Of a stretch of DNA of 64,000 nt, positions 6,615 through 16,487 are shown one piece after another; position 1 is the first letter of the stretch; each line of letters opens with the position of its first letter. The translations under genes were made by a program, and so were the position numbers. Where the stretch lies: the NCBI RefSeq assembly GCF_013403915.1, contig NZ_JABFDI010000014.1, positions 1-64,000 on the forward strand. Direction: 5' to 3'. The notes beneath the pieces were generated by a model. That model saw only the letters and a program-made list of their open reading frames with translations. It was not told the DNA's origin and ran no database searches. Source of the DNA: Winogradskyella pacifica (GTDB lineage Bacteria; Bacteroidota; Bacteroidia; Flavobacteriales; Flavobacteriaceae).

Positions 6615-9028
6615 TTTAAATCTTTAAGCCTTTCGCGTTCTTCAGCACTTGTAGTACGTTCATTAGTATTAAGCTTTGTATTACCAAATTTATAACGGAA
6701 GCCTAATTTTATATATCTACTATCTAAATTTACAAAACCAGAGCTAGACTGGTTTAAATAACGTGTTGACGTTTCATAGTTTTGTAGATTAAAGAAATCT
6801 TCAACAGCTAGAGAAATAACTCCTTTTTTCTTAAAAACAGTTTTTGATAGACTCAACTCTGAGACCAATCGGTCTTCAACGGTTTGAAATTGTTGTAAAT
6901 TTTTACCAATCCATGTGAATGTCAGACTCGCACTTAAACTTTGATCTTTTAAAAAGGAAAAACTATTGTGTAAAATACTATAATTAGACCATTGATCTTG
7001 TGTTACAAAGCCTTCCCCAAAATTAGATTCTTCGGAAATATTATAAAAGGAGGATACAACATAGAGATTCCAGGTACTGGTTGGATAATAATCAAAAACA
7101 AAATCGAATCCATATTCTACTTTTTTATCCAAATTTATTGGTGTAAAAGCGACTTCATTGGTTTGATTATTTTGGCGAGGTAATTCTACAATATCACCAT
7201 CATAATTCATATAATACGCTTCCACAGTAAAGTGCTCTAAAAAATTACTTCCTATTTTATAATGATCTCTATACGTCGGCACTAAATTAGGATTACCCAA
7301 CACAACGGTGTTCTCGTTTAAGAAAAATGTAAATGGATTTAAGTCCGTATAACTCGGCCTTGTTATACTGCGTTTATATGTTGCATATAAGTTCGCCTCT
7401 TTTAAAAGCTGATGCGATAAACTGGCATTAGGAAACCAGCCAAAATAATTTTGAGTATTTGTTTCTATTAAGGATAACGATTCTCCTTCAATATTACTTT
7501 GTTCAACTCTAAGACCAAGATTTAATTCCCATTTGTCCCAAGATTTAGCATAGTTAGAATACGCAGCAAAGACCTTTTCATCATATTTAAACGCATCTGT
7601 ATTATTAACGTCTAAGACTTCTGAGTTGCCAACAACATCTAATTTTGTAATGTCACTATCAGTATTGACATTAGAATATTTTACTCCGGTACCAAAACTA
7701 GAAGTCTCATTAATTGGTAAACTGTAATCAATTTTACCTGTTATAATATTTGTTTTCTGATTAGAAATTGAATTAAACTCAGAGTCTCCACTAAATAGAT
7801 TATTCTCGTCATAATTATTAGTGAATACATTTTGGTCGCGACTATAATCGTAAATGGTATAATGTGCATTAAATGTTAAGTTGGCGCTATTTTCAAAATC
7901 GCGTCTAAAAATTAAATCGGTACCAATATTGTACTTGTTATCTCTAGATAAATTATCTGCTGTAAACCGCTCTTGAAAAACTAAATTTTCATCCGTAATA
8001 GTCGTGTTATTTTTTATTTGATACTTATAATAAGGAGTGTATAAACCTGTGCTTGTTAAACTCAACGTATTTTTATCATCAATATAATAATCAAAATTAA
8101 GATTAAGATTATGTGTTTCGGACCAGGTATTTCTATTGATATTAGATTTCCAGATTTCCTCTATGTCATTTGCGGAGTCTAAAAAATTGACTGTATCATC
8201 TTGGTCTCTATTAATTTTATTCTTAGTGTAACTGTAATTAAGATTTAGGTTGATTTTATTGTTCTTAAAATAATGACTCGTTCCTCCGTTATACCTCGGA
8301 AAAACACCTTGTGTATAATTTGTAAACACACTACCTCTATAACCTGTTACTATATTTCTACTCATTATAATATTAATCACAGCACCAGAATCTGCATCAT
8401 AGCTTGCAGGCGGATTTGTAATGACCTCAACGGATTTAATACTATTTGCTGGTGCACTTTCCAATAGCGCAATGAGTTCATCGGAAGTTAATTGTACGCG
8501 TCTATTATTAATATAAACGATTGCTGGTGTACTTTTAATATTAATAGTGCCTTCTGAAACTATAATGCCCGGTGTATTTTTTAAGACACTAAGTGTAGAA
8601 CCTTCTATTAATGCTGTATTCTCTACATTAAAAATTAAGCGATCTGGCTTACGTGTTATAGTTGGTTTTTTGGCTATAACAGTGACTTCATTTAAATTTT
8701 CGGGAATATCGTTTAGTTGAATGGTTTTTAAATCTAAATCTCCTGTTAGGACGATTTTTTGTTGAAACTCTTCAAAACCCAAATAGCTTATTTTGAGGTA
8801 AAATGTTGTTTCTGATAAATTAATTAAACTAAAAAATCCATTATCGTCAGTTGAAGTACCTTTTAGATAATCACCATCAACTTCTGTTAAAATAACAACA
8901 TTTGCAAATTCAATTGGACTACTATTAGCGTCGACAATACGACCGGTAATAGAATAATCTTGAGCAAATACCACAGTAGAAAGCATACAAATGCCTACAC
9001 AAAAAAAAAGGCGTAAACGGATAATCAT
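6611..9028 (-). CDS. Outer-membrane beta-barrel receptor with CarboxypepD-like domain
   Basis: An 805-residue protein with a signal peptide (MIIRLRLFFCVGICMLSTVVFAQ), a CarboxypepD-regulatory-like domain (about 25-105), a plug-like region (about 115-220; GTINIKSTPAIVYINNRR, NPPASYDADSGAVINI) and a long C-terminal barrel of alternating aromatic strands. It ends in a polar tail rather than an aromatic residue. The plan is that of the Bacteroidota OMP_b-brl_3 / TonB-dependent receptor group. I see no SusD partner or TonB box, so it is probably an uptake or adhesion receptor of unknown substrate. Its stop codon lies inside the duplicated 3' tail of the converging neighbour. Confidence 0.88.
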   Translation of the reverse strand: MIIRLRLFFCVGICMLSTVVFAQDYSITGRIVDANSSPIEFANVVILTEVDGDYLKGTSTDDNGFFSLINLSETTFYLKISYLGFEEFQQKIVLTGDLDLKTIQLNDIPENLNEVTVIAKKPTITRKPDRLIFNVENTALIEGSTLSVLKNTPGIIVSEGTINIKSTPAIVYINNRRVQLTSDELIALLESAPANSIKSVEVITNPPASYDADSGAVINIIMSRNIVTGYRGSVFTNYTQGVFPRYNGGTSHYFKNNKINLNLNYSYTKNKINRDQDDTVNFLDSANDIEEIWKSNINRNTWSETHNLNLNFDYYIDDKNTLSLTSTGLYTPYYKYQIKNNTTITDENLVFQERFTADNLSRDNKYNIGTDLIFRRDFENSANLTFNAHYTIYDYSRDQNVFTNNYDENNLFSGDSEFNSISNQKTNIITGKIDYSLPINETSSFGTGVKYSNVNTDSDITKLDVVGNSEVLDVNNTDAFKYDEKVFAAYSNYAKSWDKWELNLGLRVEQSNIEGESLSLIETNTQNYFGWFPNASLSHQLLKEANLYATYKRSITRPSYTDLNPFTFFLNENTVVLGNPNLVPTYRDHYKIGSNFLEHFTVEAYYMNYDGDIVELPRQNNQTNEVAFTPINLDKKVEYGFDFVFDYYPTSTWNLYVVSSFYNISEESNFGEGFVTQDQWSNYSILHNSFSFLKDQSLSASLTFTWIGKNLQQFQTVEDRLVSELSLSKTVFKKKGVISLAVEDFFNLQNYETSTRYLNQSSSGFVNLDSRYIKLGFRYKFGNTKLNTNERTTSAEERERLKDLN

Positions 9029-9141
9029 AAAATAGGTTTGACTGCAAGATATAAATTGTTTTTTACTTACTACTGTGGTTTTACCGTAATTAGCACTCTT
9101 TTTATTGTTGAATTTGATACGTTAATGCACAAGAAATCGAT

Positions 9142-9149
9142 TATATTTG
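9142..9149 (+). promoter_or_regulatory. -7 promoter box for lepA
   Basis: TATATTTG is a perfect TAnnTTTG box, 29 bases before the lepA ATG. Confidence 0.65.
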
Positions 9150-9178
9150 CCAATTACTTATTGCCTTAGAAAAGAGAC

Positions 9179-10975
9179 ATGAAAAATATTCGTAATTTTT
9201 GCATTATTGCACATATTGACCACGGAAAAAGCACTTTAGCAGACCGTTTATTAGACGCTACAGGTTCTGTAACTGCTCGCGAACAGCAAGCCCAACTTTT
9301 AGATAGTATGGACTTGGAACGTGAGCGTGGTATTACTATTAAGTCCCACGCTATTCAAATGGATTATATGTATGAAGGCGAAAAATATGTACTTAATCTT
9401 ATCGATACCCCTGGTCACGTAGATTTTTCTTATGAAGTATCACGATCTATTGCTGCTTGTGAAGGAGCCTTATTAATTGTTGATGCCGCACAGAGTATTC
9501 AGGCACAAACGATTTCTAATTTATACTTAGCATTAGAGAATGATTTAGAGATTATTCCTGTGTTAAACAAAGTAGATTTGCCAAGTGCAAATCCAGAAGA
9601 AGTTACGGACGATATTGTTGATCTTTTAGGTTGTGATCCTGAAGATGTCATTCATGCTAGTGGAAAAACAGGATTTGGTGTTGAGAATATTTTAAAAGCC
9701 ATTATTGAGCGTATTCCGGCTCCAAAAGGTGATGTAAATGCGCCTTTACAAGCTTTGATTTTCGATTCTGTTTATAATACATTTAGAGGTATTGAAACCT
9801 ATTTTAGAGTTTTCGATGGTGAAATTAAAAAAGGACAAAAAATAAAATTCGTCGCAACAGGAAAAGAGTATTTCGCTGATGAAGTTGGAACGTTAAAATT
9901 AACTCAAGTTGCCAAACAAAGTGTAAAAGCTGGTGATGTTGGGTATTTAATTACAGGAATTAAAACTGCCAAAGAAGTAAAAGTTGGTGATACCATTACA
10001 GATTTTGCTAAGCCTACAACCAATATTGTTGCCGGTTTTGAAGATGTAAAACCAATGGTATTTGCTGGTATTTATCCTGTGGATACAGAAGATTACGAAG
10101 AACTACGTAATTCTATGGAAAAGTTGCAACTAAACGACGCGTCTTTAGTGTTTATGCCAGAAAGTTCTGCTGCTTTAGGTTTTGGATTCCGTTGTGGATT
10201 TTTAGGTATGTTACATATGGAAATCATACAAGAACGTTTAGAGCGTGAGTTTGATATGACCGTGATTACTACCGTACCTAACGTGTCTTATCATGCGTAC
10301 ACAAACAAAAATCCTGATGAGGCTTTTATTGTTAATAATCCAAGTGACTTACCAGAGCCTACCACTGTAAATCGTGTTGAAGAGCCTTTTATTAAAGCCA
10401 CTATTATTACAAAATCTGATTTTGTAGGTAACGTAATGAGCCTGTGTATTGAAAAACGTGGGATGATTATCAACCAAACGTATCTAACAACAGAACGTGT
10501 AGAGTTAATTTTTGAAATGCCATTAGCCGAAATTGTTTTCGATTTTTACGATCGTTTAAAAACAGTTTCTAAAGGTTATGCCTCTTTCGATTATCATCCA
10601 ATAGGAATGAGAGTCTCTAAATTAGTACGATTAGATGTGTTATTAAATGCACAGCCTGTAGATGCACTTTCAGCTTTAATCCATGCAGATAATGCACAAA
10701 ACATTGGTAAAAAGATGTGTGAGAAGTTGCGTGAATTAATTCCGAGACAACAATTTGATATTCCTATTCAAGCTGCTATTGGTGCTAAAATTATTTCTAG
10801 AGAAACAGTGAAAGCACTTCGTAAGGATGTAACAGCAAAATGTTATGGTGGAGATATTTCTCGTAAACGTAAGTTATTAGAAAAGCAGAAAAAAGGTAAA
10901 AAACGTATGAGACAAGTCGGTAACGTAGAGATCCCTCAGGAAGCGTTTATGGCTGTTTTGAAGTTAAATGACTAA
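9179..10975 (+). CDS. lepA: Elongation factor 4 (LepA), ribosomal back-translocase GTPase
   Basis: A 598-residue translational GTPase of normal LepA length. It binds stalled ribosomes and promotes back-translocation or initiation fidelity. Seen: G1 AHIDHGKST near residue 10, switch [10 protein letters not shown]3 DTPGHVDF, G4 NKVD, the EF-G-like domain III to V region ([14 protein letters not shown]), and the LepA-specific C-terminal domain with the basic tail ([24 protein letters not shown]). The gene has a perfect -7 box upstream. A diverged second copy of its last 23 codons lies about 200 bases downstream (11177-11245). Confidence 0.97.
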   Translation: MKNIRNFCIIAHIDHGKSTLADRLLDATGSVTAREQQAQLLDSMDLERERGITIKSHAIQMDYMYEGEKYVLNLIDTPGHVDFSYEVSRSIAACEGALLIVDAAQSIQAQTISNLYLALENDLEIIPVLNKVDLPSANPEEVTDDIVDLLGCDPEDVIHASGKTGFGVENILKAIIERIPAPKGDVNAPLQALIFDSVYNTFRGIETYFRVFDGEIKKGQKIKFVATGKEYFADEVGTLKLTQVAKQSVKAGDVGYLITGIKTAKEVKVGDTITDFAKPTTNIVAGFEDVKPMVFAGIYPVDTEDYEELRNSMEKLQLNDASLVFMPESSAALGFGFRCGFLGMLHMEIIQERLEREFDMTVITTVPNVSYHAYTNKNPDEAFIVNNPSDLPEPTTVNRVEEPFIKATIITKSDFVGNVMSLCIEKRGMIINQTYLTTERVELIFEMPLAEIVFDFYDRLKTVSKGYASFDYHPIGMRVSKLVRLDVLLNAQPVDALSALIHADNAQNIGKKMCEKLRELIPRQQFDIPIQAAIGAKIISRETVKALRKDVTAKCYGGDISRKRKLLEKQKKGKKRMRQVGNVEIPQEAFMAVLKLND

Positions 10976-10978
10976 CCA

Positions 10979-10998
10979 ATTCCTTTGAAAAAAGGAAT
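10979..10998. repeat. Tetraloop palindrome ATTCCTTT-gaaa-AAAGGAAT
   Basis: An 8-bp perfect stem with a 4-base loop, beginning three bases past the lepA stop codon. One of four full-length members in this window (10979, 11155, 30432, 48242). Confidence 0.8.
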
Positions 10999-11154
10999 CT
11001 TAAACTTTTGAAAACGGTGCTGAGTTAAGGCAAAAAAACATTTTTATTTTATCGTATTTAGGCCTCTATATTGTATAAGATTTAATTCCATAGTTCATTT
11101 AAAACAATAGCTTTTAAGAATTTTATACCATAATCTAAGGTTCGCCTGATGGAG

Positions 11155-11174
11155 ATTCCTGCCTTCGCAGGAAT
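11155..11174. repeat. Tetraloop palindrome ATTCCTGC-cttc-GCAGGAAT
   Basis: An 8-bp perfect stem with a 4-base loop. Relative to 10979 and 30432 the inner two pairs change from TT/AA to GC/GC on both arms, keeping the stem paired. It lies two bases upstream of the duplicated lepA tail. Confidence 0.82.
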
Positions 11175-11176
11175 TT

Positions 11177-11245
11177 ATGAGACAAGTCGGTAATGTAGAA
11201 ATACCTCAAGAAACATTTATGGCTGTTTTAAAGTTAAATGATTAA
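11177..11245 (+). pseudogene. Diverged duplicate of the last 23 codons of lepA
   Basis: From ATG AGA CAA to TAA this segment aligns without gaps to the end of lepA (10907-10975), with 8 differences in 69 bases. Six codons differ synonymously and one differs in its amino acid (Ala to Thr). Such a pattern indicates that the two copies diverged mostly while under protein-coding selection, as between lepA genes of related strains. Homology does not extend upstream or past the stop. It is probably a displaced gene end and not itself expressed. Confidence 0.92.
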
Positions 11246-11263
11246 GCTTCATTTTAAACTTAT

Positions 11264-11317
11264 ATTATAAAACTAAAAAGATTCCTATTTACGTAGGAAT
11301 CTTTTTAGTTTTATAAT
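11264..11317. terminator. Long bidirectional terminator hairpin
   Basis: A perfect 24-bp stem (11264-11287 with 11294-11317) with a 6-base loop, rich in A on the left arm and T on the right, sits between the convergent lepA region and the antiporter gene. It should terminate both. Confidence 0.88.
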
Positions 11318-11363
11318 TACTGCTTTATTTACAATAGTAAAGTAGCGTCTATTTTAAAAATAG

Positions 11364-13211
11364 TTACTCTTCATTAGCCACTTTTTCCACATCAAAAGGT
11401 TTACCTAAATATACCAATTTAAAACCTTTTCCTATGGCTTCTATTTTCGTCTGATGTACTGAAATAATATGGAGTTCACCTTCTTCATCTTTTATAAAAA
11501 GAGGAATAGTATACTTATCCTTACTCGCCATTTCTATTAGACTTTCGTAATGCGCTGCATCATCTATGTCTATTTCTTGTATTGCAGGATATTTTCGCGT
11601 TACCTCCATTAAATTAATATAGTCATCTGTCGGAGAGAATAAACCTTCTACTGGGCTTTTTTCTGGGAAGTTCATTTCATCTGAAGTCACTAATCGATAC
11701 GAACCATTTTCTCCAAATTCTTTGCTGAATTTTTCAATTACATAAGCATTGATATCTGAGTTTCCTGTCATTGCCATAATATAACCCACATCGTTTAATT
11801 CAATATTATCTGAAAGTGTATCAGCATATATATTAGAATTTAAAGCTTCTAAACCTAATTCGTGTGCCTTATCTATATTATTTTGATTGCTGTCTATTAA
11901 AACGACATGTCTTCCGTTATTTACTAAGTAATGCCCTAATAATCGTGGTAATTTTGAAGCTCCAATAATTAAAATTCCATTAGATTTTGTTAAAAACACA
12001 CCAACTAGTCTTGCAAATAAACGCGCCGTGGTGGCGTTTAATAAAACGGTTCCTAATACAATCATAAACACCAAAGGTGTAATGTATTCTGCTCCTTCTA
12101 CTCCTTGTCGCATTAATTTACTTCCAAAAAGAGACGCAATACCAGCTGCAACAATACCACGCGGTCCAACCCAGCTTATAAATAGCTTTTCGTTAAGATT
12201 TAGTTTGGAGCCTTGAGTACTTACAAATACAGCTAATGGTCTTATGACAAATACAACAATAGCAAAAAGTATAGCAGTATCCCATGTGTAAAGTAGAAGT
12301 AAATCTTCAATATCAATATTTGCCGCTAAAAGAATGAATAAAATTGAAATTAATAAGACACTCAACGATTCTTTAAAGTATAGTAGTTCTTTGATGTTGT
12401 CTAGTTTACTGTTTCCTAATACCATGCCCATAACCACAACTGCTAATAAACCAGATTCGTGTGCAAATAATTCAGATTCAACAAACACTAATAATACGGT
12501 TGAGAGCGATACGACATTTAATAAGTAATGAGGAATCAACTTTTTATTAATCGCAAAAGCTAAAGCGTGGGCAAACGTGAAACCAAATGTGGTACCAAAT
12601 AATACAATTTTACCAAATTCCATTAAAGCTGTTTTAGTAAAACCACTGTCACCTCCAACACTTATAAATTCAAATACCAAAACGGCAACTAAAGCGCCTA
12701 TAGGATCAATAAGAATACCTTCCCATTTTAAAACGGTTGAGACATCTTTTTTAAGTGGAATGTTTCTTAAAATAGGCGTTATTACAGTTGGTCCTGTAAC
12801 AATGATAAGTCCTGCAAATAGAAACGATAAATCCCAACTTAAGTTAAACGTATAGCGTGCTACAATACCAGCACCAAAGAACGTAATGGCAGAACCAACG
12901 GTAATTAGTTTCGTAATTACTGGGCCTACATTTTTAATTTCGGATCGTTTTAAGGTTAGACCTCCTTCAAATAAAATAATACTTATGGCTAGTGATACAA
13001 AGTAATATAAGCTATCTCCAGGAAATAAGCCTTTTGTGCCATTCCAAATCGGCTCTATCCATTTGGTACCATCTTCACTTAAAAATTCTGCTGCAATTGG
13101 CCCTACTAAAAGTCCGATTAAAATTAAGGGTAAGATTGCTGGTATTTTAAATTTCCAAGCGACCCATTGTGCTAATATTCCAAGAATAATAATTCCGGCT
13201 AGTTCTAACAT
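11364..13211 (-). CDS. CPA1-type cation:proton antiporter with RCK/TrkA-N domain
   Basis: A 615-residue inner-membrane antiporter. About a dozen hydrophobic segments occupy residues 1-395 (Na_H_Exchanger family; GPTVITPILRNIPL, LLAVVVMGMVLGN and SWVGPRGIVAAGIASLFG are typical). A cytosolic TrkA-N nucleotide-binding domain follows (GILIIGASKLPRLLGHYL, VVLIDSN, about 410-520), then a small C-terminal domain. The RCK-type domain suggests gating by a nucleotide or cation. The family exchanges Na+ or K+ for H+, fitting a marine habitat. Start is ATG at 13211, with residues 2-20 forming the first helix. Confidence 0.9.
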   Translation of the reverse strand: MLELAGIIILGILAQWVAWKFKIPAILPLILIGLLVGPIAAEFLSEDGTKWIEPIWNGTKGLFPGDSLYYFVSLAISIILFEGGLTLKRSEIKNVGPVITKLITVGSAITFFGAGIVARYTFNLSWDLSFLFAGLIIVTGPTVITPILRNIPLKKDVSTVLKWEGILIDPIGALVAVLVFEFISVGGDSGFTKTALMEFGKIVLFGTTFGFTFAHALAFAINKKLIPHYLLNVVSLSTVLLVFVESELFAHESGLLAVVVMGMVLGNSKLDNIKELLYFKESLSVLLISILFILLAANIDIEDLLLLYTWDTAILFAIVVFVIRPLAVFVSTQGSKLNLNEKLFISWVGPRGIVAAGIASLFGSKLMRQGVEGAEYITPLVFMIVLGTVLLNATTARLFARLVGVFLTKSNGILIIGASKLPRLLGHYLVNNGRHVVLIDSNQNNIDKAHELGLEALNSNIYADTLSDNIELNDVGYIMAMTGNSDINAYVIEKFSKEFGENGSYRLVTSDEMNFPEKSPVEGLFSPTDDYINLMEVTRKYPAIQEIDIDDAAHYESLIEMASKDKYTIPLFIKDEEGELHIISVHQTKIEAIGKGFKLVYLGKPFDVEKVANEE

Positions 13212-13295
13212 CTATGTTCTTTTTGCGTGAAAATACTAAATTCTATTTTTATAGAAAGCTTCCTTTGAAGTTATAAAAGGGATTCTTAGTTAAAG

Positions 13296-13655
13296 TTATC
13301 CCTTGTTATCCTCTTCTTTTTCTTCAGATTTATAATATACCCGTTTTAAACTCTTCTTTAATAAGGTAAATCTATAAACCCCAATGATAAAAAAGATCAC
13401 ACTAAAGACAATTGCCGTAAATGCTAAGTATTGAAAATTAGCAAAGTCTTTAAGTTGGAATAAAGCAATAGCTCCTAACAGCAAATATAACGACGAACGA
13501 ATGTAAGATAAAAGCGTGCGCTCGTTAGCTAATCGGGTACGCTCTATTGCTAAGTAATCTCTAAGAATAACTTGTTGGTCTGGTTTAAAATCGCGACCAA
13601 ATCGTAAGAGTTTAATTTTCTTAATTTTTAGTGGTGATTTTGATATGCGTTTCAT
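13296..13655 (-). CDS. DUF202-family small membrane protein (YidH-like)
   Basis: A 119-residue protein with a basic N-terminus, the DUF202 signature (DYLAIERTRLANERTLLSYIRSSL, here described by its key RT-LANERT-L residues near 50-68) and two membrane helices (about 70-85 and 90-110). The family's biochemical role is unknown. It is 84 bases upstream of the antiporter on the same strand and may share its transcript. A C-terminal charged tail (KSEEKEEDNKG) faces the cytosol by prediction. Confidence 0.82.
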   Translation of the reverse strand: MKRISKSPLKIKKIKLLRFGRDFKPDQQVILRDYLAIERTRLANERTLLSYIRSSLYLLLGAIALFQLKDFANFQYLAFTAIVFSVIFFIIGVYRFTLLKKSLKRVYYKSEEKEEDNKG

Positions 13656-13813
13656 TGTTAATTCATTTTATACATCTAAAAGTAATTATTTTTTAGAATA
13701 GATATAAGATTATACAGCTCTTAATTGTTAAATATCCTCTAATTTATATAGACTAACAACAATTAGTTTTAAAGCTTTTAGTAATTTGCATGACTTTATA
13801 AAAAAATTTGCAA

Positions 13814-14674
13814 ATGCAATTATATCCTATTCAGTCCGGAAATTTTAAGCTCGATGGAGGAGCCATGTTTGGTGTTGTGCCAAAATCCTTATGGCAGCGT
13901 ACCAATCCTGCGGATAACAGCAATATGATAGATATTGCAGCGCGTTGTCTATTAATTGAAGATGGTAATCGCCTTACCTTAATTGATACAGGAATGGGTA
14001 ATAAACAAAGCGATAAATTCTACGGGTACTATTTTCTTTATGGAGATGATAGCATAGATAAATCATTAGCCGCTCACGGATTTCATCGCGATGATATTAC
14101 GGATGTGTTTATGACGCATCTTCATTTTGATCATTGTGGAGGAAGTATTCAATGGAATAAAGACCGAACAGGTTATGAACCTGCCTTTAAAAATGCACAC
14201 TTTTGGAGTAATGCCGATCATTGGAAATGGGCAACAGAACCTAACAGACGTGAAGTCGCTTCGTTTTTAAAAGAAAACATTTTGCCAATGCAAGACAGTG
14301 GACAATTAAAATTCACTTCAGTTCCTAACAATCCTATTTTAAAGAATTCTGAGTTAGGGTTCGACATATTCTTTGCTAACGGACATACCGATAAGCAAAT
14401 GATTCCTATGATACAGTATAAAGGAAAAACCATTTGCTTTATGGCAGATTTATTACCAACTGTTGGTCATTTACCGTTGCCTTTTGTAATGGGTTATGAT
14501 ACCAGACCTTTATTAACTCTCGATGAAAAAGAGTTGTTTTTGAATATGGCTGCAGACAACAACTTCTATTTATTTTTAGAACACGATGCACATAACGAAA
14601 TTATTACGGTTAAACACACTGAGAAGGGAGTCCGACTTAACGAAACATTCACAACAAACGAACTATTTAAATAA
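13814..14674 (+). CDS. Metallo-beta-lactamase-fold hydrolase
   Basis: A 286-residue MBL-fold enzyme. Motifs: the HLHFDHCGG zinc site (THLHFDH near residue 98), Asp in LIDTGMG (near 57), ANGHTDKQM, MADLLPTVGHLP and a terminal LEHDAHNE. This is the quorum-quenching lactonase/ribonuclease-like branch of the fold, and the substrate cannot be read from sequence. I take the ATG at 13814 rather than the in-frame TTG at 13808, since ATG is two codons away. It is followed by a doubtful tiny frame (14695-14763) and then by the S8 protease. Confidence 0.88.
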   Translation: MQLYPIQSGNFKLDGGAMFGVVPKSLWQRTNPADNSNMIDIAARCLLIEDGNRLTLIDTGMGNKQSDKFYGYYFLYGDDSIDKSLAAHGFHRDDITDVFMTHLHFDHCGGSIQWNKDRTGYEPAFKNAHFWSNADHWKWATEPNRREVASFLKENILPMQDSGQLKFTSVPNNPILKNSELGFDIFFANGHTDKQMIPMIQYKGKTICFMADLLPTVGHLPLPFVMGYDTRPLLTLDEKELFLNMAADNNFYLFLEHDAHNEIITVKHTEKGVRLNETFTTNELFK

Positions 14675-14694
14675 AACAACAATAAATAATACAC

Positions 14695-14763
14695 ATGAAA
14701 CATTCATATTTCACTTTTGATCGCCAAGAGAATGATTATATGAATGTACCATGTGACCTTTAA
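14695..14763 (+). CDS. Possible 22-residue peptide or gene remnant
   Basis: ATG to TAA, encoding a 22-residue peptide that starts MKHSYFTFDRQ. It is preceded by the same AAATAATACACATG-like context used by neighbours, but I know no family for it. The first four residues match the start of the M1 peptidase gene (MKHS) further along. It could be a leader peptide, a small protein or a chance frame. Confidence 0.2.
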   Translation: MKHSYFTFDRQENDYMNVPCDL

Positions 14764-14783
14764 AAAACAATAAACATAGACAC

Positions 14784-16385
14784 ATGAAATTTAATTACAG
14801 AATAATAGCCTATTTAGGATTTGCAGGAACACTATTTTTAGGATGTGGTAGCACTGGAGAAATTCTTTCTACACCAATCGAAAACATAGATTCTTCACCT
14901 TTAAAAGTTACAGAATTAACAGATGTTGAAGCTAAAAATTGGGGACACCTAGACCTTGTCAATGATACCATTCCTGGAATGAGTGTTGATAAAGCTTACA
15001 CTGAAATTATTAAAAATAAAAAAGGAACTAAGGTTATCGTTGCCGTCATCGATTCTGGTATTGACATTGATCACGAAGATTTAAGAAATGTACTTTGGAC
15101 TAACGAAGATGAAATACCAAACAATGGAATAGATGATGATAAGAATGGCTACATTGATGATGTACATGGATGGAATTTCTTAGGAGATGGTTATGATGAG
15201 CAGTTAGAATATGTTCGTTTAATAGCAAGCGGAGATACTTCTAATCCCCGTTATGATGAAGCTGTAGCTTTACAAAAAGAGGAATATGAAACGTATCTTG
15301 GTGCTAAAACCAGATATGAGCAAATTTTAAGTGTCTTAAAAAATGCTGATGAAAAATTAACAGCACACTTAGGTAAAAGCGACTATACCATAGAAGAGGT
15401 TAATGCTATTAAAACAGAAGATGAAGCTTTAGGCCAAGCTATTCAAATTGCACAAAATATAAATGCAAACGGTGGTACTTTTAAAGACGCTAATGCAGAA
15501 ATTACTGAGCAATTAGAAAGTTTTAATGAACGTTTAAATTATCATTTTAATGTTGACTTTTCGGGTCGTACTACTGGCGATGATATCAATGATTTATCTG
15601 ATATAGGTTATGGAAATGGAAACGTTAAGCCTGTTAAAAAATCAGAATCTCACGGAACGCATGTTGCTGGTATTATTGCTGCAGAGCGTAACAATGGAAA
15701 AGGAGCAAATGGTGTTGCTAATAACGTAGAAATTATGTCAATTAGAACTGTTCCTAATGGAGATGAATATGATAAAGATGTCGCATTAGCTATTCGTTAT
15801 GCAGTAGATAATGGTGCAAAAGTAATAAACGGAAGTTTTGGGAAATCGTTTTCTCCACATCCAGTATGGGTAAGAGATGCTATTAAATATGCGTCTGATA
15901 ATGATGTTGTATTTGTACATGCTGCTGGTAACGACAGTAAAAATGTGGATGAAGGTGCTAATTTCCCAGATGATAATGTTGATTTTGTTGAAATCTCAAA
16001 CACATACATTAGAGTGGGTTCATTAACCTCAAAATATGGTTCTAAAATTGTCTCTGGTTTTTCTAATTACGGAAAAAAGAATGTGGATGTATTTGCTCCA
16101 GGATCTGCTATCTATTCAACATTTCCAGATAATGATTATAAAAGCATAAGTGGTACATCTATGGCATCACCTGCTGTTGCTGGTGTAGTTGCTTTAGTAC
16201 GTTCTTACTACCCTAAATTAAGTGCTGCACAAGTGAAGCAAGTTATTGTAGAATCAGGATTACCTTTAACAACAAAAGTTGTTGTTGGTGGTGATGCTTC
16301 TAACGTTAAGTCATTTTCAGATTTATCTACATCTGGTAGAATTGTTAATGCTTACAACGCGTTAATTATGGCTTCAAAATTATAA
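14784..16385 (+). CDS. Subtilisin-like (S8) serine protease, lipoprotein
   Basis: A 533-residue subtilase with a lipoprotein signal (MKFNYRIIAYLGFAGTLFLGC, Cys21). Catalytic triad: Asp90 in VAVIDSGIDIDH, His290 in SHGTHVAGI and Ser459 in SGTSMASP. The roughly 200 residues between Asp and His exceed the usual spacing and contain an inserted, helix-rich charged region (about 140-260; YLGAKTRYEQIL, NINANGGTFKDA). Such insertions are common in Bacteroidota lipoprotein subtilases. It is probably displayed on the cell surface. A 14-bp-stem terminator follows (16412-16455), so it is transcribed separately from the M1 peptidase. Confidence 0.93.
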   Translation: MKFNYRIIAYLGFAGTLFLGCGSTGEILSTPIENIDSSPLKVTELTDVEAKNWGHLDLVNDTIPGMSVDKAYTEIIKNKKGTKVIVAVIDSGIDIDHEDLRNVLWTNEDEIPNNGIDDDKNGYIDDVHGWNFLGDGYDEQLEYVRLIASGDTSNPRYDEAVALQKEEYETYLGAKTRYEQILSVLKNADEKLTAHLGKSDYTIEEVNAIKTEDEALGQAIQIAQNINANGGTFKDANAEITEQLESFNERLNYHFNVDFSGRTTGDDINDLSDIGYGNGNVKPVKKSESHGTHVAGIIAAERNNGKGANGVANNVEIMSIRTVPNGDEYDKDVALAIRYAVDNGAKVINGSFGKSFSPHPVWVRDAIKYASDNDVVFVHAAGNDSKNVDEGANFPDDNVDFVEISNTYIRVGSLTSKYGSKIVSGFSNYGKKNVDVFAPGSAIYSTFPDNDYKSISGTSMASPAVAGVVALVRSYYPKLSAAQVKQVIVESGLPLTTKVVVGGDASNVKSFSDLSTSGRIVNAYNALIMASKL

Positions 16386-16411
16386 TAATCCTTTTTGGAT
16401 TGCATTAAAAT

Positions 16412-16455
16412 AATTGGGTTATTTAGTCAGTACATCTAAATAACCCAATTTCTTA
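16412..16455 (+). terminator. Terminator of the S8 protease gene
   Basis: AATTGGGTTATTTA (16412-16425) pairs perfectly with TAAATAACCCAATT (16437-16450), followed by TTCTT. It lies 27 bases past the stop codon. Confidence 0.85.
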
Positions 16456-16487
16456 TAAAGTCTTTATATTCATTAAAAACATATGTT

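Larger units (their letters stand above)
10976..11263. other. Intergenic scar between lepA and its duplicated tail
   Basis: About 200 bases separate the lepA stop from the tail copy. They hold two tetraloop palindromes (10979-10998 right after the stop, and 11155-11174 two bases before the copy) and otherwise AT-rich sequence without an open frame I can support. The layout looks like the remainder of an insertion or recombination event. Confidence 0.6.
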
